This document shows, piece by piece, positions 61,353 to 64,000 of a DNA stretch of 64,000 nucleotides (positions within the stretch are counted from its first letter, which is position 1; every line of letters begins with the position of its first letter). A program made the position numbers and the translations under genes. Source of the DNA: Streptomyces sp. TG1A-8. Lineage in GTDB: Bacteria > Actinomycetota > Actinomycetes > Streptomycetales > Streptomycetaceae. Where the stretch lies: contig NZ_JASTLB010000001.1 of NCBI RefSeq assembly GCF_030499535.1, positions 4,278,001 through 4,342,000 on the forward strand. Direction: 5' to 3'. The notes under the pieces were generated by a model. The model was not told the origin of the DNA and did not search any database. It saw only the letters and a program-made list of their open reading frames with translations.

Positions 61353-62372
61353 CTACAGCAACCCGATGTCCACCCGGGGCATCTTCGGTGCCCTGCGCGC
61401 GGGCGTCCTCCCGCTCAGCAGGATCAGGCGGACCGCCCTGTGCCGCTGCCCGGCGTAGGGTTCGAGCAGCTCCAGCATCACCGAGTCGTCCGCGTGCCGG
61501 TTCCCGGCCAGCGCCCAGCCGACGATCCCCGGCAGGTGCAGGTCCCCGACGGTCACCGCGTCCGCCGCGCCGTGGCTGCGCTGCACCACCTCCGCCGACG
61601 TCCACGGCCCCACCCCCGGCACGAGCTCCAGCCGCGCCCGGGCCTGTGCCGGGGGCATCCCCACCGCCTGCTCCAGCCGCGCGGCGACCCGTACCGCCCG
61701 CAGAACGGTCGACGCCCGCTTGTCGTCCACTCCGGCCCGGTGCCACTCCCAGGAGGGAATCAGCGCCCAGGTCCGCGGCGCGGGCATCACCCACATCGGC
61801 CGCTCGCCCGCTCCCGCGGGCCCCGGCGCCGGCTCCCCGAACCGCCGCACCAGCAGCCGCCACGCCCGGTACGCCTCGTCGGTCGTGACCTTCTGCTCCA
61901 GCACCGACGGGATCAGCGACTCCAGCACCAGCCCGGTCCGCGTCAGCCTGAGCCCCGGCCGCCGGTGCCGCGCCAGTGCCACCACCCGGTGCCGGGGCAC
62001 GAACGCCTCCGGATCGTCGGCGGCACCGAGGAGCTGCGGCAACTGGTCCAGCAGCCACTCGGCCCCCGGCCCCCACGCCTCGCCGCACACCTCACCGCCG
62101 TGGGCCCGCACCCGCAGCGTGCCGGGCCCGGCCGGAGTCCGGAAGGCGCGCCACACGGAGCCGTCCGGCGCCGCGCGGAAGGTCGGATCGCCGGGCCCGC
62201 GCCGCAGCGGGCCGAGCACCAGCCCGAGGTCCAGCGGCCCGTCCGGCACCCAGCGCCGCACCCGCCCCGGCCCCGTGGCCTGCTGCGGCATCCCACCGGG
62301 CACCGCGGGCACGCCGGTTCGGCCCCCGCGCGCGGTCGTGCGTGGGGGCCGCGGAGCGAAGCGTCCTGCCAT
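61353..62372 (-). CDS. AlkA-like DNA glycosylase (HhH-GPD superfamily)
   Basis: A 339-residue base-excision-repair enzyme. A basic, Pro-rich start precedes an AlkA N-like domain (DPTFRAAPDGSVWRAFRTPAGP). The HhH-GPD domain covers about 160-320: LIPSVLEQKVTTDEAYRAW, the helix-hairpin-helix LELVPGVGPWTSAEVVQRS and the catalytic Asp in VGDLHLPGIVGWAL. It removes alkylated purines and leaves an abasic site. ATG 62370-62372. No Cys cluster for an iron-sulfur centre is visible, unlike MutY/Nth. It is transcribed alone, convergent with the nucleotidyltransferase. Confidence 0.9.
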   Translation of the reverse strand: MAGRFAPRPPRTTARGGRTGVPAVPGGMPQQATGPGRVRRWVPDGPLDLGLVLGPLRRGPGDPTFRAAPDGSVWRAFRTPAGPGTLRVRAHGGEVCGEAWGPGAEWLLDQLPQLLGAADDPEAFVPRHRVVALARHRRPGLRLTRTGLVLESLIPSVLEQKVTTDEAYRAWRLLVRRFGEPAPGPAGAGERPMWVMPAPRTWALIPSWEWHRAGVDDKRASTVLRAVRVAARLEQAVGMPPAQARARLELVPGVGPWTSAEVVQRSHGAADAVTVGDLHLPGIVGWALAGNRHADDSVMLELLEPYAGQRHRAVRLILLSGRTPARRAPKMPRVDIGLL

Positions 62373-62503
62373 CGACGAGTCCTGGGGTGCGGGGCCGTCC
62401 CAAGAGAGTAGGCGGTGGGCGCCCCGGTCGTCCCCGGCACCCCGCTCCGGCGCCCGGCGCACACCGGTGCACACTGGCGGCCGGTGCCCACCGGCCGCCG
62501 GGC

Positions 62504-63835
62504 TCAGCGGACTTCGACGAACGCCCCGGCGTCCCGCTCGGCACGCGGAGACGGGTCCCGGGCCGGGTGCCCGACCGCCACCGCCCCCATCGGGTCCCAC
62601 TCCCCGGGCAGGCCCAGCACCTCGCGCACCACGTCACGGCAGAACATCGTCGACGACACCCACGCCGACCCCAGCCGCTCCCCGGCCAGCGCGACCAGGA
62701 GGTTCTGCACGCCCGCGCCCATGGCGACCACGAACATCTCCCGCTCGGCGCCGTCCCGCCGCGCGTCCCCGTAGGTGTGCGAGCCGTCCATGACGAGGCA
62801 CGGCACGACCAGGTAGGGGGCGTTGCGCAGCACGTCCCCGCGGCGGACCCGCTTGGCGATGGACTCCTCGCCCTTGCCGTCCCGGCGCAGGTCGGCGATC
62901 CAGGCGTCCCGCATCGCGTCGAGCAGCCGCGTCCGCGACTCCCGCGACTCCAGCAGCACGAACCGCCACGGCGTGGTGTGGTGCGGGGCGGGTGCGGTCA
63001 CGGCGGCGGCCACCGCGCGGCGGACCGCGCCGGGGTCGACCGGCTCGTCGGTGAACGCCCGTACGGTGCGCCGCAGGGCCACCGCCTCCCGGACCGCCTC
63101 GGAGGTGCCGAGCCGGAACATGTCGTCCCGCGCGCTGCGCACCAGCGCCCGCGCCCCCTCGCCGTGCTCCCGGTCCACCACGTGCGGCAGCCCGCGCACC
63201 ACGGCGACCGGCCGCCCGGCCGCCTTGCCCTTGACCAGGTCGCCCGCGGCGGCCAGTTCGTCCGCCGTGGCGACGACGGTGGCGCTGAGCGGATTGCCGT
63301 ACGCGTCCGTGCCCCCGCGCAGGTCGTCCAGGACGCGCACGCCCGCGGCGCCGATCGCCACGTCCGTGAGCCCCGCGCGCCAGGGTCGCCCGGAGGTGTC
63401 GGTGACCACGACACCCACGTCGACGCCGAGGACGTCACGCAGTCCGCCGCGGATCGCACGTGCGGAGGCGTCCGGGTCCTCGGGCAGCAGCAGCACCGTC
63501 CCGGCGGGGGTGTTGGAGGCGTCGACCCCGGCGGCGGCCATCACCAGGCCCTGCCGGTTCTCGACGATGCGCAGCGCGCCGCGCCGGGCCACCACCCGCA
63601 CGGTCTCGGCGTCGATCGCCGCCTCCCGGTCGGCCGCCCGAACGATCCGGCCCTCCGCCTTGGACACGATCTTGGAGGTGACCAGCAGCACGTCCCCGTC
63701 GGCCAGCGCGGGTTCGGCCGCGGCGATCAGCTTGGCCAGGTCGTCCCCCGGCTGCACCTCGGGGAGCCCGGCCGGCGCCCACACCCGGTACCCGGGCCGC
63801 TCGTCCGGCGCCGCCGGCGAAGTCCCGCCGCTCAC
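62504..63835 (-). CDS. fbiB: F420-0:gamma-glutamyl ligase fused to nitroreductase-like domain
   Basis: A 443-residue bifunctional protein. Residues 1-245 form the CofE-type ligase that adds gamma-linked glutamates to coenzyme F420-0: [52 protein letters not shown] and [15 protein letters not shown]. Residues 250-443 form an FMN-binding nitroreductase-like domain ([52 protein letters not shown]). This fusion is the actinobacterial FbiB, which also reduces dehydro-F420. GTG 63833-63835 overlaps the fbiA stop, so the two are coupled. Confidence 0.95.
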   Translation of the reverse strand: MSGGTSPAAPDERPGYRVWAPAGLPEVQPGDDLAKLIAAAEPALADGDVLLVTSKIVSKAEGRIVRAADREAAIDAETVRVVARRGALRIVENRQGLVMAAAGVDASNTPAGTVLLLPEDPDASARAIRGGLRDVLGVDVGVVVTDTSGRPWRAGLTDVAIGAAGVRVLDDLRGGTDAYGNPLSATVVATADELAAAGDLVKGKAAGRPVAVVRGLPHVVDREHGEGARALVRSARDDMFRLGTSEAVREAVALRRTVRAFTDEPVDPGAVRRAVAAAVTAPAPHHTTPWRFVLLESRESRTRLLDAMRDAWIADLRRDGKGEESIAKRVRRGDVLRNAPYLVVPCLVMDGSHTYGDARRDGAEREMFVVAMGAGVQNLLVALAGERLGSAWVSSTMFCRDVVREVLGLPGEWDPMGAVAVGHPARDPSPRAERDAGAFVEVR

Positions 63836-64000
63836 GCCGTCCGCACCTCCTCCGCCAGCGCCAGTGCCTCCCGCGCCATCCGCGCGGCCGCGTCCACGTC
63901 GGTCATCATCAGCGGCACGGCCCGGCAGCGGATCCCGTCCGCCTCGACCCGCCCGACCGCGTCCGCGTCCACGGTGTCGACCAGCCAGCCGTCCAGCAGC
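63832..64000 (-). CDS. fbiA: 2-phospho-L-lactate transferase, C-terminal part (gene continues beyond window)
   Basis: The last 55 codons of a minus-strand gene, visible as [18 protein letters not shown], then [21 protein letters not shown] and ending [11 protein letters not shown]. The stop TGA (complement of 63832-63834) overlaps the fbiB GTG. The C-terminal WLVDTVD and VPLMMTDVD stretches match FbiA/CofD, which joins the lactyl- or enolpyruvyl-phosphoryl group to Fo to form F420-0. Its order before fbiB fits the known fbiAB pair. The N-terminal part lies outside the window. Confidence 0.88.
   Translation of the reverse strand, partial: LLDGWLVDTVDADAVGRVEADGIRCRAVPLMMTDVDAAARMAREALALAEEVRTA

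Noticed and set aside
59074..62088. A 1004-codon minus-strand frame
   Set aside because: Only its last part (59074-59829) is a real gene. The upstream part runs antisense through the nucleotidyltransferase gene and has shadow composition.

Overview
The window is very GC-rich (above 70% by eye, with G or C in nearly every third codon position). It carries the tRNA-Leu(UAA) gene bldA, GTG and TTG starts, conservative operons with 4-base overlaps, LysM/Rpf secreted proteins and LytR-CpsA-Psr proteins. All of this points to a Streptomyces chromosome core region. From memory, the gene order resembles the S. coelicolor SCO31xx-to-SCO30xx interval, but that correspondence is recall and was not computed.

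Layout. 1-9.4 kb: end of a SurA-like lipoprotein gene, mazG, a cytochrome P450, two Rpf-type muralytic enzymes (the second behind a c-di-AMP riboswitch), eno, divIC, a DUF501 gene and ppx. 9.4-16.2 kb: a RelE/Phd-type toxin-antitoxin pair, a Rex-operator-linked ndh, a cyclopropane fatty acid synthase, a collapsed ABC-transporter locus, bldA and a Bax-inhibitor-1-type membrane protein. 16.2-27.9 kb: small conserved proteins, a thiolase, an SGNH hydrolase, cystathionine beta-synthase, an RpiR-type regulator, a four-gene Roadblock/DUF4388 operon and a PLP decarboxylase-like gene. 27.9-33.5 kb: a translationally coupled histidine-utilisation operon (hutU, M20 amidohydrolase, hutF, hutI). 33.7-40.9 kb: a SigB/SigF-type sigma factor divergent from a STAS antagonist and an anti-sigma kinase, then a POT peptide transporter, a two-component system and a GtrA protein.

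41-48.8 kb: purK (with an apparent 1-base frameshift) and purE, a membrane dipeptidase, two tandem VOC proteins, a CGNR zinc-finger regulator, a UDP-glucose dehydrogenase, an acyl-CoA dehydrogenase and a Cys/Met-rich copper-storage-like protein. 48.8-61.2 kb: a cell-envelope cluster with five LytR-CpsA-Psr paralogues, a GT2 glycosyltransferase, a thioesterase, a truncated AMP-binding protein and a sugar-1-phosphate nucleotidyltransferase. 61.3-64 kb: an AlkA-like DNA glycosylase and the F420 genes fbiB and fbiA (the latter cut by the window end).

How it fits together. The cell-wall theme recurs: Rpf enzymes under c-di-AMP control, a divisome protein, and an LCP cluster that would attach glycopolymers built from nucleotide sugars. 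Regulation can be read in several places: a Rex site before ndh, a riboswitch before rpfA, a SigB-type promoter before the STAS gene, a half-site shared by the rpiR and hut promoters, and inverted repeats before the toxin-antitoxin, VOC/CGNR and acyl-CoA dehydrogenase genes. The most unusual items are the broken ABC locus beside bldA, the purK frameshift, the Roadblock operon without its usual GTPase and kinase, the hut operon with an M20 enzyme in place of HutG, and a duplicated LCP promoter region in an otherwise empty 0.5-kb gap. I found no insertion sequence, prophage or CRISPR array.
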